A stretch of 59,515 nucleotides of DNA from Actinomycetota bacterium (GTDB taxonomy: Bacteria; Actinomycetota; Acidimicrobiia; Acidimicrobiales; Aldehydirespiratoraceae): contig JAPOHW010000019.1 in the NCBI GenBank assembly GCA_029979265.1, positions 1 to 59,515 on the forward strand. Direction: 5' to 3'. The translations under genes and the position numbers were made by a program. Of the stretch, positions 34,127-42,228 are shown piece by piece (positions within the stretch are counted from its first letter, which is position 1; every line of letters begins with the position of its first letter). The notes under the pieces are model-generated. The model had not been told where the DNA came from. It saw only the letters and a program-made list of their open reading frames with translations, and did not search any database.

Positions 34127-34183
34127 TCACAAAGCCTAGCGACGGGCTGCGGGTTGCTCGAAGCCGTCATCTAGGTTCCTCCC

Positions 34184-34831
34184 ATGAGCTCGCTGTCTTC
34201 CTCCGACATCCGTTCCCTGGTCGTCGGCACGGTCGAAACCGCAGCCGATGTCATCGGTGATGCAGCCGTGGCCAACCGTTGGGATAAGCCGTCTGCGCTC
34301 GAGGGCATGACGGTCGGCGCGCTGTGCGCCCACCTCGTGCGCGCCGCAGGAGCAACGATCGCGTATCTCGACCGCACCCCCACCGACCGGCAACCCGACG
34401 ACGAACTGCTCACCCCGGTCACCTACTTTCGCGCTGCGGTCGAGGCCCCCATCCATGATCAGATCAAGGACGTGTCGGCCGACGAAGCAGCGATCGGCCA
34501 ACAGGCCATGGCGGCGAAGTGCCGCCGTCTGGCCGCCGATCTTGCCTCGAGGTTTGCCGACGAGCCCGAAGATCGTCTCCTGATGGCTCTCGGCGGACGG
34601 ATGCTCACCCTCGACGACTTCTGTCGGACGCGACTGATCGAAGTGTTGCTCCACATCGACGATCTGGTCGCCAGCACCGGGGTCGCTCGGCCCGCACTGG
34701 ATCTGCGTGGGCCGCTCGAGGTGATCGAGATCTGCGTCGGTATCGGGATCGACCGCCATGGGGTCTGGGGAATGCTGGAAGCACTCGCCCGGGCCGAACG
34801 CTCGGAACACAACGTCTTCCCGATCTTTTGA
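34184..34831 (+). CDS. DinB-fold maleylpyruvate isomerase-like protein
   Basis: 215 residues from the ATG at 34184. The N-terminal helix bundle has SALEGMTVGALCAHLVRAAG, with the first metal His. CRTRLIEVLLHIDDLVASTG contains the second His-Asp pair. This is the third protein of this mycothiol-linked type in the window. It is divergent from the Rieske gene and convergent with the amidase, so it seems to be a single-gene unit. Confidence 0.78.
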   Translation: MSSLSSSDIRSLVVGTVETAADVIGDAAVANRWDKPSALEGMTVGALCAHLVRAAGATIAYLDRTPTDRQPDDELLTPVTYFRAAVEAPIHDQIKDVSADEAAIGQQAMAAKCRRLAADLASRFADEPEDRLLMALGGRMLTLDDFCRTRLIEVLLHIDDLVASTGVARPALDLRGPLEVIEICVGIGIDRHGVWGMLEALARAERSEHNVFPIF

Positions 34832-34862
34832 TGCCCCGCCGTCGTCGCCGCACGTTCGAGAT

Positions 34863-36284
34863 TCAGGTCGGCGGCAACTCCAGCGACCACAGCCGGTCGG
34901 TGAGGATGCCGTTGCGTTCCTGCACCGCCTCCATGGCATCGACGACGAGGTCTTCGCGATACCGCCTGCCGACGATCTGCACGGCAGCCGGGCGGCCTTC
35001 GACAAGATCGACCCCGAACACACCGGCCGGCAGACCGAGATAGTTGGTACCACAGCTGTACATGGACGAGTCGAACACGTCTTTCAGCTCCTCGAAGCTC
35101 TTGGCGTCCGCATCCCAGTCGTAGAGTGGCCGCATCAGGAATGGCGTGAGCAGAAGTGGGTACTCGTCGAGGAAAAGGCTCCACGCACGGAGGTGTCGAC
35201 CTCGCTCCCCCAGGGACTGGAGGTACGCATCTCGGTCGAGAATCTCGCCGAGTTCGTAGTACCACTCAAAGATCTGTTGGATCGTCTCGCTGCCATATGC
35301 CTTCACCGCCGGTCCGAGCGAAAGGCTCATCTCGGTCACGCCTGCTCGGAACCACTCGTTGGCCGGCCCCAGGATCGACGGCGGGTCGATATGCACCACG
35401 CGGTACCCGGCGTCGGCGAGCATTTCGGCGCTGCGCTCGACAAGCTCACCCATCGCTGGGTGCATGTCGTACCCGTTGCTCTCGGTCGTCACCGCGACGG
35501 TGATCGGACCGTCGAGCGGAGGACCGTCCCAGGGCAGCGGGATGTGGTTCGGGTCTCGCGGATCGGGGGCGATCATCGCCGAGGTGGCGAGGCGGACGTC
35601 GGCCGCCGTGCGGGCGATGATGCCCTGACACGACATCGTGGCGGAGAGCAGTGGGCGTTCGGCGGTTGCGGTGGCATTGAAGACCGGTACGCGGAAGCTG
35701 CTGGGCTTCACGGTCGTCGTGCCGTTGGCGAACGACGGAAAGCGAAGTGAGCCGCCAATGTCGTTGCCGTGATGCAGCGGGCCCATCCCTGCTGCACAGG
35801 CCGAACCCGCTCCCCCCGATGAGCCGCCAGGACTTGCGTCGTCGTCCCATGGGTTCCGCGTCCGACCGCGCAGCGGATTGTCGGTGGTGGCCCGCATCGA
35901 GAACTCCGGGGTGTTCGTTCGGCCGAAGATCACGGCACCGGCGCAGCGAAGGTTCGAAACGAGCGGGGCGTCCTCGGACGCCACGAGATCCGCAAAGGCT
36001 GGAACCCCATTCGGATTCGGGGTGCCAGCTTGATCGACATTTTCCTTGATGGTGACGGGGACGCCGTGGAGCGGACCCAGCTCCGCTCCGGCGGCGACGG
36101 CGTCGTCGGCCGCGGCCGCCTCGGCCCGTGCCGCATCTCGACAGTCATAGGTGACCGCGTTGAGGTGAGGATTTCGTTCGTCGACCCGGGCCAAGATCGA
36201 TTCCAATGCCTCCGTTGCCGTGTGTTCACGACGGCGAATGCCCGCTGCAAGTTCTACTGCCGTTCGCTGCCACAGCTCGGTCAT
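34863..36284 (-). CDS. Amidase (amidase signature family)
   Basis: 473 residues. The Ser-cisSer-Lys triad is visible: Lys in GVPVTIKENVDQAG, the cis-Ser in DASPGGSSGGAGSACAAG, and the nucleophile Ser in the Gly/Ser motif HHGNDIGGSLRFPSFANG. The latter deviates from the usual 'G(S/T)DxGGS(I/L)R.PA' only in having Asn before Asp. Length fits the family. It hydrolyses an amide or related bond. The 33-base distance to the upstream 89-residue gene suggests an operon with that gene and the PhyH-like gene. Confidence 0.88.
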   Translation of the reverse strand: MTELWQRTAVELAAGIRRREHTATEALESILARVDERNPHLNAVTYDCRDAARAEAAAADDAVAAGAELGPLHGVPVTIKENVDQAGTPNPNGVPAFADLVASEDAPLVSNLRCAGAVIFGRTNTPEFSMRATTDNPLRGRTRNPWDDDASPGGSSGGAGSACAAGMGPLHHGNDIGGSLRFPSFANGTTTVKPSSFRVPVFNATATAERPLLSATMSCQGIIARTAADVRLATSAMIAPDPRDPNHIPLPWDGPPLDGPITVAVTTESNGYDMHPAMGELVERSAEMLADAGYRVVHIDPPSILGPANEWFRAGVTEMSLSLGPAVKAYGSETIQQIFEWYYELGEILDRDAYLQSLGERGRHLRAWSLFLDEYPLLLTPFLMRPLYDWDADAKSFEELKDVFDSSMYSCGTNYLGLPAGVFGVDLVEGRPAAVQIVGRRYREDLVVDAMEAVQERNGILTDRLWSLELPPT

Positions 36285-36317
36285 CTCGACTCCTTCTCGG
36301 ACAGGACGAACGTAGCG

Positions 36318-36587
36318 TCAGACCTCGACCCTGCGCTCGAAAAGGAATTCGTGCTCGAGGTACGAATTCGTGTGCTCGAAGCCGGGGGGTGGGGCGATGA
36401 GTTGCGCGCCCTGCAGCAGAAACCAGCCATCTTGAAGCGCTTCGGTGCCCGTCTCGTAGGGCGGATCACCGTCACGGAGACCAGGCCCGAGCCCAGCGGT
36501 TCCATCGTGGAATGCCCACGCAACCACCGCCGAGTCGAGCGAGGAACCGCTCCCCCACAGGTACAGAACCTGCTGACGCACGGTCAC
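36318..36587 (-). CDS. Small conserved protein of unknown function
   Basis: 89 residues. The sequence is Trp/Tyr-rich and looks coding: VRQQVLYLWGSGSSLDSAVV, AWAFHDGTAGLGPG, PPYETGTEALQDGWFLLQ and a C-terminal SYLEHEFLFERRV. Its ATG overlaps the stop of the phytanoyl-CoA-dioxygenase-like gene (ATGA), and the amidase follows 33 bases later. That argues for a real, translationally coupled gene. No domain is recognised. An accessory or regulatory partner of the dioxygenase is one guess. Confidence 0.6.
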   Translation of the reverse strand: MTVRQQVLYLWGSGSSLDSAVVAWAFHDGTAGLGPGLRDGDPPYETGTEALQDGWFLLQGAQLIAPPPGFEHTNSYLEHEFLFERRVEV

Positions 36588-37468
36588 GAGACCAACCCGT
36601 CACGCGCCGCCATACGAGTGAGGTAATGGTCGACATCGTAGGTGTCGTCGCCGGTGAGGTAGCGCCACAGCAACGCCCGCTGGATCTGTTCGTTGCGCGA
36701 TTCCGTCGTGCCGTGCCATGGGTGATTCGTCCGAAAGAGCTGTGCCACGCTGTCGGACCGCATCGTGGCGAACTGGTGATCGGAGGGGTCGTTGTGCAGT
36801 TCGTCGAGATCGGCGGTGTTCCACAGTCGAACCTGCGGGACCGTCGGGTTCAGACGGGTCTTGTGCATCAACCGATCCTCGGCACCCGCGTTCGGTTGCC
36901 CGGCGTGCCACAGGCCGTGATGGAACACCAGCACGGTCCCCGCAGGCCCGGAAAACTGCTGCTCACCTTTGATGTGTTGGTAGCGGTCGAGTGACGGCCG
37001 GACCCGATGAAGATGGCTTCCGGGCACGAAGCGAGTTCCCCCCTCACCGGGAGCAACGTCGCGCAGAAACCAGAACAGTTGGATGTCGAAGCTCGGGGCG
37101 ACGGTGTCGGTGATCGCATCGGTGTGGAGCGGCTGGGTGTAGGTCGACCCGGCCGGGACTCGATGGGTCCAGTCATGATCGAATGTCGGGTCGGGCCCGA
37201 CAAGGGATTCGATCATTCCGTGGATCTCAGGAAGCCGCAGACAGTCGCCGATTGCCGACGGAGCCGGATAGCACGCCGAGAGAGACGTTCCCGTTCTTGG
37301 CGGCCTCACACCATCGGGGCCGAGTCGTTCTCGGTGCAGGCGCTCGATCTCACCCACCGCTCGCCGATTGATCTCGGCCGGGACGATCGCATCGAATCGC
37401 AGGAACCCGTTGGTCACGAACTCGGCCATTTGCCGCGTGGTCAGCCGGCAGTCGATTGGCTCTGACAT
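36584..37468 (-). CDS. Phytanoyl-CoA dioxygenase-like (PhyH) Fe(II)/2-oxoglutarate oxygenase
   Basis: 294 residues from the ATG at 37468 (MSEPIDCRLTTRQMAEFVTN). The double-stranded beta-helix iron motif is present: His-x-Asp in TQPLHTDAITD and the distal His in HHGLWHAGQPNAG, followed by RLMHKTRLN with the likely 2-oxoglutarate-binding Arg. GGTRFVPGSHLHRV is a typical PhyH segment. It hydroxylates an unknown substrate, heads the amidase operon and diverges from the LacI gene. Confidence 0.87.
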   Translation of the reverse strand: MSEPIDCRLTTRQMAEFVTNGFLRFDAIVPAEINRRAVGEIERLHRERLGPDGVRPPRTGTSLSACYPAPSAIGDCLRLPEIHGMIESLVGPDPTFDHDWTHRVPAGSTYTQPLHTDAITDTVAPSFDIQLFWFLRDVAPGEGGTRFVPGSHLHRVRPSLDRYQHIKGEQQFSGPAGTVLVFHHGLWHAGQPNAGAEDRLMHKTRLNPTVPQVRLWNTADLDELHNDPSDHQFATMRSDSVAQLFRTNHPWHGTTESRNEQIQRALLWRYLTGDDTYDVDHYLTRMAARDGLVS

Positions 37469-37623
37469 GCAGACCCTTGTAGCGGATTCCCGTCGCCTCG
37501 GCGAACCGGTGACCGACCGGTCCCGGGATTGGGTCGCTCGACGTTGCCGAGCCCACCCGACCTCAAGGCGTCGAGCAACCCGAAACAAGCCCACCGTCGT
37601 CGAGTGGCCCTATGGTTGCCGTG

Positions 37624-38640
37624 ATGACCAAAAACCTGACGCTGGAGGAAATCGGTCGACGTGCGGGCGTTTCGAGATCCACCGTCTCTCGTGTTCTGAA
37701 CGACCACCCCGACGTTCGCGCTGCTGTCCGAGAGAAGGTCGAAGCAGTGATTGCGGAGACCGGCTTCGTGCCCAATCAGGCCGCCCGCGCTCTCGTTTCG
37801 AGCCGAAGCGGGCTGATCGGCCTTGTGATGCTGACCGAGCCTCACGAACTCTTCGGGGACCCGTACTATTCGGCGCTGGCGAACGGCATCCAACAGGGCT
37901 GCCGGGAGCACAACCTGATCTTTTCGATCTTCCCTGTGCTCGGGACCGACGCAACGGCTGATCTTCTCACCGGTCAGATTGCACAGGGATTCGTCGACGG
38001 GGTCATCGTCACGGCCGGCCCTCGCAGCGAGCCGGTCATTGCCAACCTTCGCAATCGCGGGACACGTCTGGTCGTGGTTGGTCACCCCGAGGACGATGAG
38101 GGCCTTATGCGCATCGACGTCGACAATCACCTCGGTGCGCGCCTTGCCGTTGCGCATCTCATTGCGCAGGGGCGCACCAGCATCGGCTACATCGGCCCGA
38201 CAGACAACTACGTGTTCGGGACTGAACGGCTTGCCGGGTATCGCGACGCCATGGCCGCGGCGGGCATCCCACTCGTGCCGGAGTGGATCCACCAGGCGGA
38301 TCCGACCTCTGCGGGTGGGTACGACGCAGCGGCTGCGCTTCTTCCAGCTGCCCCAGACGCCATTTTTGCAGCGACCGACCCGATGGCGGTTGGGGTGTTT
38401 GCGGCGTTGAGAGACCGTGGACTGCGCATTCCAGAGGATGTTGCCATCGTCGGTTTCGACGGTCTTCCTGGATCGCCACCGACCAGCCCGGAACTCACGA
38501 CCGTGGTCCAGCCGGTCGAGGCGGTGGGCCGGGCTGCAGTCGCCGGCCTCGTCGGCGACGACGAGCCGCCGCACCTCACGGTCCTGCCGACACATCTCCA
38601 AATACGGAGATCGTGCGGAGCGGCGACACCGACGATCTAG
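37624..38640 (+). CDS. LacI-family repressor, CebR-like, likely regulator of the beta-glucan locus
   Basis: 338 residues from the ATG at 37624; a second ATG at 37612 is possible. The N-terminal HTH reads NLTLEEIGRRAGVSRSTVSR followed by the hinge helix VPNQAARALVSSRSG. The periplasmic-binding-like effector domain follows (GLIGLVMLTEPHELFGDPYY, TSIGYIGPTDN, AVGVFAALRDRGLRIPEDVA). It sits directly upstream of two GGGAGCGCTCC sites, the palindrome known for CebR-type cellobiose repressors, and a third copy precedes the GH3 gene. It probably releases DNA when it binds a glucose oligomer. Confidence 0.9.
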   Translation: MTKNLTLEEIGRRAGVSRSTVSRVLNDHPDVRAAVREKVEAVIAETGFVPNQAARALVSSRSGLIGLVMLTEPHELFGDPYYSALANGIQQGCREHNLIFSIFPVLGTDATADLLTGQIAQGFVDGVIVTAGPRSEPVIANLRNRGTRLVVVGHPEDDEGLMRIDVDNHLGARLAVAHLIAQGRTSIGYIGPTDNYVFGTERLAGYRDAMAAAGIPLVPEWIHQADPTSAGGYDAAAALLPAAPDAIFAATDPMAVGVFAALRDRGLRIPEDVAIVGFDGLPGSPPTSPELTTVVQPVEAVGRAAVAGLVGDDEPPHLTVLPTHLQIRRSCGAATPTI

Positions 38641-38649
38641 CGCAAAGGG

Positions 38650-38679
38650 TTGACCAACCCGCTTGACTCGTCGTACCGT
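38650..38679 (+). promoter_or_regulatory. Possible promoter of the sugar ABC operon
   Basis: TTGACC (38650-38655), 18-base spacer, TACCGT (38674-38679). The predicted start, near 38686, falls inside the first operator, as expected for repression. An alternative TTGACT lies at 38663 without a good -10 box. Confidence 0.4.
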
Positions 38680-38681
38680 TT

Positions 38682-38695
38682 CGGGAGCGCTCCCA
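38682..38695. promoter_or_regulatory. CebR-type operator 1
   Basis: GGGAGCGCTCCC (38683-38694) is a perfect 12-bp palindrome, followed by A as in the CebR consensus TGGGAGCGCTCCCA. It overlaps the predicted transcription start of the ABC operon. Confidence 0.85.
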
Positions 38696-38705
38696 GGATC
38701 GTTCC

Positions 38706-38719
38706 CGGGAGCGCTCCTG
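38706..38719. promoter_or_regulatory. CebR-type operator 2
   Basis: CGGGAGCGCTCCTG: one-base variant of operator 1. The two centres are 24 bp apart, close to two helical turns, so cooperative binding of two repressor dimers is plausible. Confidence 0.78.
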
Positions 38720-38747
38720 CAAACATGACCCTGGGAGGGGCCACACA

Positions 38748-40202
38748 ATGAAGAACCTCAGCAAAAAGTTGCTGCTTCTGTTGGCCGTCTTTGCCCTCTT
38801 CGCTGCCGCCTGTGGCGACGACGAGGTAGCTGACGGTGGTAGCAGCGACGCAGCCGACAGCGGCGACGACGCAGCCGACAGCGACGACGACAGCAGCAGC
38901 GACGACGACAGCGGCAGCGACGACGCGGCCGACAGCGGCGACGACGCAGCCGGCGACACCGGTCTCGAGGGCACGCTTCGCGTGATGATCCACCAGAATC
39001 CCCCAATGGTCGAGTGGGTCGAAAACTTCAACGCCGAGTTCGAAGCGGCCAACCCCGGCGTCTCCATCGACCTCACCGTGATCGATGCAGGTGAACTGGC
39101 GACCGCCAACCAGACTCGCCTTACCGCAGGCGACATCGACGTCACCACCATCACGGTGACCGGCTTCGCCAACCCGGTGCAGCCCTACATGACGAACGTC
39201 GAGCCGCCCTACTGGCAGCAACTCATCGAAGCCGGCCTCCTCATGGACCTGAGCGGCCAAGACTTCGTGGCGAACTACGACGATGCCGCCATCTCCGAGG
39301 GTGGTTCGTTCAACGGCGGTGTGTACTCACTCAACCTCGGTCGCGTCTCCTACAGCGGCATGTTCGTGAACCATGACCTGCTCGACGAGGTTGGGGTCGA
39401 AGTGCCCACGACCTGGGGCGAGCTCGTCGCTGCGTGCGAGACGGTCAAGGCAGCCGGCTACGAATGCATGACCGCTGGTGGTGCCGACGGCTGGCCGATC
39501 TTTGTCGGGGCCTACGGCCTCCTGGGTGCGCTCTACCCGGACCAGCAGGGCCTCGTCGAGGGTCTCTGGACCGGCGAGCTCGCGTGGAACGACGAGCAGG
39601 GTCAGGTTCTGTTCGAACGCTTCGAAACCTACGCCAACGACATGCTCGAGGATCAAGCTGCTGCGCTCGGTCACGACGCCGCCATCGAGCGGTACAAGGC
39701 AGGCGACGTCGCCTTCGCTCCGACCGGCAACTGGCAGGCCGGCTCGCTCGAACCCGCCGAGGGATCTGCGCTCACGCCTGCCCCGTTCGAATGGTCGTAC
39801 ATCCCCTTCCCGGGTAGCGACAACGCCGCCGACAACCAGACGCTGTTCGGCAAGTACGACCAGGGCTGGGCAGTCGCAGCCGACACACCGGTTGCCGACA
39901 TCGCAATGGCCTACCTCGCGGCCTTCTCCGAGCCCGAGACCTACAACTCGTTCGCCAACACCGTGAACTTCCTGCCCACGCAGCCGACCGCAACGCTCGA
40001 CAACACGCTCGGCCGCTCGGTTGCTCCGCTGCTGCAGCAGGGCTCGTTCACCGTGGGCTACGAGCAGTGGTTCATCGGTCCGGCCGGTGGTGGTCAGTGG
40101 GCCAATGGAGCCCTTGGCGCACTCTGGTTCTACAACGGCGACTTCACCGATCCGGCGGAAGCCGCAAATCAGGCTCAGGCCGACTTCGAAGCCGGCCTCT
40201 AA
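38748..40202 (+). CDS. ABC transporter sugar-binding lipoprotein
   Basis: 484 residues, strong GGGAGG site seven bases before the ATG. A lipoprotein signal (LLLLLAVFALFAAAC) puts Cys22 at the membrane. An unusually acidic Asp/Ser/Ala linker of about 50 residues follows and probably spaces the domain from the cell wall. The rest is an extracellular solute-binding protein family 1 fold (VEWVENFNAEFEAANPGVSI, GGVYSLNLGRVSYSGMFVNH, DVAFAPTGNWQAG). It is the first gene of the CebR-controlled operon and likely binds gluco-oligosaccharides released by the GH16 enzyme. Confidence 0.92.
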   Translation: MKNLSKKLLLLLAVFALFAAACGDDEVADGGSSDAADSGDDAADSDDDSSSDDDSGSDDAADSGDDAAGDTGLEGTLRVMIHQNPPMVEWVENFNAEFEAANPGVSIDLTVIDAGELATANQTRLTAGDIDVTTITVTGFANPVQPYMTNVEPPYWQQLIEAGLLMDLSGQDFVANYDDAAISEGGSFNGGVYSLNLGRVSYSGMFVNHDLLDEVGVEVPTTWGELVAACETVKAAGYECMTAGGADGWPIFVGAYGLLGALYPDQQGLVEGLWTGELAWNDEQGQVLFERFETYANDMLEDQAAALGHDAAIERYKAGDVAFAPTGNWQAGSLEPAEGSALTPAPFEWSYIPFPGSDNAADNQTLFGKYDQGWAVAADTPVADIAMAYLAAFSEPETYNSFANTVNFLPTQPTATLDNTLGRSVAPLLQQGSFTVGYEQWFIGPAGGGQWANGALGALWFYNGDFTDPAEAANQAQADFEAGL

Positions 40203-40234
40203 CGTCACCGTGAGGTGACACCCTCCATCTGGTT

Positions 40235-40265
40235 GCAGGGGCCGGTCGACACGACCGGCCCCTGC
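40235..40265 (+). promoter_or_regulatory. Intercistronic hairpin between binding protein and permeases
   Basis: GCAGGGGCCGGTCG (40235-40248) pairs perfectly with CGACCGGCCCCTGC (40252-40265) around ACA. A smaller hairpin, GTCACC/GGTGAC (40204-40219), precedes it. No T-run follows, so it is not a full terminator. It probably stabilises the binding-protein message or dampens read-through. Confidence 0.7.
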
Positions 40266-40340
40266 CGCCAGGATCGATCCAGCGACTCTCCCCGTCGGCT
40301 CGTTCGGCAAACGTCACCGCCAACAGCCAAGGGCAACCCG

Positions 40341-41264
40341 ATGACAGCACATCAGCGAACCCTCTTCGGAGCCGGTCGCCGGCGCCTCACCCCGTGGCTG
40401 CTTCTCGCCCCAGGCGTCGGTTTCTACCTCCTGATGGGCATCGGCCCATCCCTCGCAACCACGGCCTACTCGTTCACCGACGCAACCGGGCTGCGCGGTC
40501 TTCCCATCAACTGGGTCGGATTCGAGAATTACGACGAGTTCCTGCTCCAGGGTGCGCGCTCGCGTGACAACCTCGATGCGCTTCAGCGAACGCTGATTTT
40601 CATGTTTCTGGTGACGACCATCCAGTTCGGGATCGGTCTGCTGATGGCCGTGCTCGTCAACCAGAACATTCGTGGCCGGCTCTTCTTTCGCACAATTTTC
40701 TTCGTTCCCTACATCCTCGGCGCCGTCGTCCAAGGCCTGATGTGGAAGTTGTTCCTGCGTCCCGGCGCCGGCCCGATGCACACGGTGCTCGGCTGGGTCG
40801 GGATGGAGTCACAGTTCCTCACCGGCCCGAGCGCCTTCTACTGGGTCATCCTCGTGCAGATCTGGGCCAACGCCGGATTCACGATGGTCGTGTTCTTGGC
40901 CGGCATGCAGACGATCCCCGCCGACCTCAACGAAGCAGCAGCGGTCGACGGCTGCACTGGCTGGCAGCGGTTCCGCCATGTGACGTGGCCGCAACTCACA
41001 CCAGCTGTGAACACCAACCTACTCCTCAACATCATCGGCTCGCTGCAGGCCTGGATGCTCTTTCTCGTGCTCACGGGCTACAAGAACGGCACGCAGGTCC
41101 TTGGATATGTCGTGTACGCCGAAGGGTTCGGTCAGACGGGTACGGGCTCCTTCCGTCAGGGCTACGCAGCAGCGGCCTCGATCATCCTGTTCCTTCTGGT
41201 TCTCGTACTCGGGATCACGGCCAACTTCTGGGTCAACCACCGAGAGAGGAAGTACCTCGGATGA
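40341..41264 (+). CDS. ABC sugar transporter permease (MalF/UgpA type)
   Basis: 307 residues from the ATG at 40341, with AAGGG upstream. Six membrane segments are visible, beginning LTPWLLLAPGVGFYLLMGIG. The cytoplasmic coupling loop has the EAA motif: LNEAAAVDGCTGWQRFRHVT. It lies behind the intercistronic hairpin and its stop overlaps the next permease start (ATGA). It forms the transmembrane pore with the following gene. Confidence 0.92.
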   Translation: MTAHQRTLFGAGRRRLTPWLLLAPGVGFYLLMGIGPSLATTAYSFTDATGLRGLPINWVGFENYDEFLLQGARSRDNLDALQRTLIFMFLVTTIQFGIGLLMAVLVNQNIRGRLFFRTIFFVPYILGAVVQGLMWKLFLRPGAGPMHTVLGWVGMESQFLTGPSAFYWVILVQIWANAGFTMVVFLAGMQTIPADLNEAAAVDGCTGWQRFRHVTWPQLTPAVNTNLLLNIIGSLQAWMLFLVLTGYKNGTQVLGYVVYAEGFGQTGTGSFRQGYAAAASIILFLLVLVLGITANFWVNHRERKYLG

Positions 41265-42202
41265 CCACGACCCAGCACCCGCTTGCCGAACGTGCGCCGC
41301 TGGCCCGTCACGACATGGGCGCCCGTCGCCGACGAGTGCAGCGCAAGGCCGTGTCGTACCTCATTCTTGCCTTTTTCGGTGCGTTCTACCTCGGACCTCT
41401 TGCCATGCTCATCGGGGCATCGTCGAAGACGCTTCCGGAGTTCTTCAAAGATCCGACCGGTCTTCCCGAAGGGATCGAGCACCAGAACTACACCGAGGCG
41501 TGGGGACTGGCGAACTTCCCCAGCTACATCGTCAACTCGTTGATCTATACCGTCGTCGCAACGACCCTGTTCGTGCTCATGTCGGTGTTCGTTGCGTTCC
41601 CGATTGCTCGCGGCTATGTGCGCGGCGCCGGATCGCTGCTGATGCTGTATGTGGTCGCCCTGTTCCTCCCCCCGGCATTGATCCCCCAATTCCAGTTGAT
41701 TCTGAACTTCGGTGACATCCCTGTCGTCGGCGACCTGTTCTTCAGCTTTTGGCCCGAGGGCAGCCAAACCCAGGGGCTGTTCAACACCAGAACCGGCTAC
41801 ATCATGTTTTTCCTGACCAATCCGATCGGACTGATCATCCTGGTCAACTACATCAAGTCGGTGCCTCGTGAACTCGACGAGTCCGCAGCAGTCGACGGTT
41901 GCGGATACGCCAGGTTCGTGTTCACGATTCTGCTGCCACTCATTCGCCCGGCGATCGCCACCGTGATCGTGATCCATGCCATCGGCATCTGGAACGAACT
42001 CATCCTTGCGTCGATCTTTTTGACCAGCGACGACAAGTACCCGATCACTCGTGGTCTCCTCGTGTTCGAGGGTGTGTACGGCAGCGACTGGCCGAAACTT
42101 GCGGCGGCGACCTTGATGCTGATGGTTCCGATGCTCGTGCTCTACACCTTCCTCCAGCGCTACATCATTTCCGGCCTGACCTCAGGCGCCGTCAAGGGCT
42201 GA
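41261..42202 (+). CDS. ABC sugar transporter permease (MalG/UgpE type)
   Basis: 313 residues from an ATG overlapping the upstream stop. Six membrane segments; the EAA-type coupling loop is LDESAAVDGCGYARFVFTIL. The N-terminal ~30 residues are basic and cytoplasmic. The end, LQRYIISGLTSGAVKG, is typical of MalG-type permeases. No ATP-binding subunit is encoded in the window, so a shared MsiK-like ATPase elsewhere in the genome is expected. Confidence 0.92.
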   Translation: MTTTQHPLAERAPLARHDMGARRRRVQRKAVSYLILAFFGAFYLGPLAMLIGASSKTLPEFFKDPTGLPEGIEHQNYTEAWGLANFPSYIVNSLIYTVVATTLFVLMSVFVAFPIARGYVRGAGSLLMLYVVALFLPPALIPQFQLILNFGDIPVVGDLFFSFWPEGSQTQGLFNTRTGYIMFFLTNPIGLIILVNYIKSVPRELDESAAVDGCGYARFVFTILLPLIRPAIATVIVIHAIGIWNELILASIFLTSDDKYPITRGLLVFEGVYGSDWPKLAAATLMLMVPMLVLYTFLQRYIISGLTSGAVKG

Positions 42203-42228
42203 CCCTCATCCTCGATCGATCGATTCTC

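Noticed and set aside
38827..38960. Acidic GACGAC-rich repeat as a separate element
   Set aside because: It is the Asp/Ser linker of the binding lipoprotein, in frame, with a lipobox directly before it.
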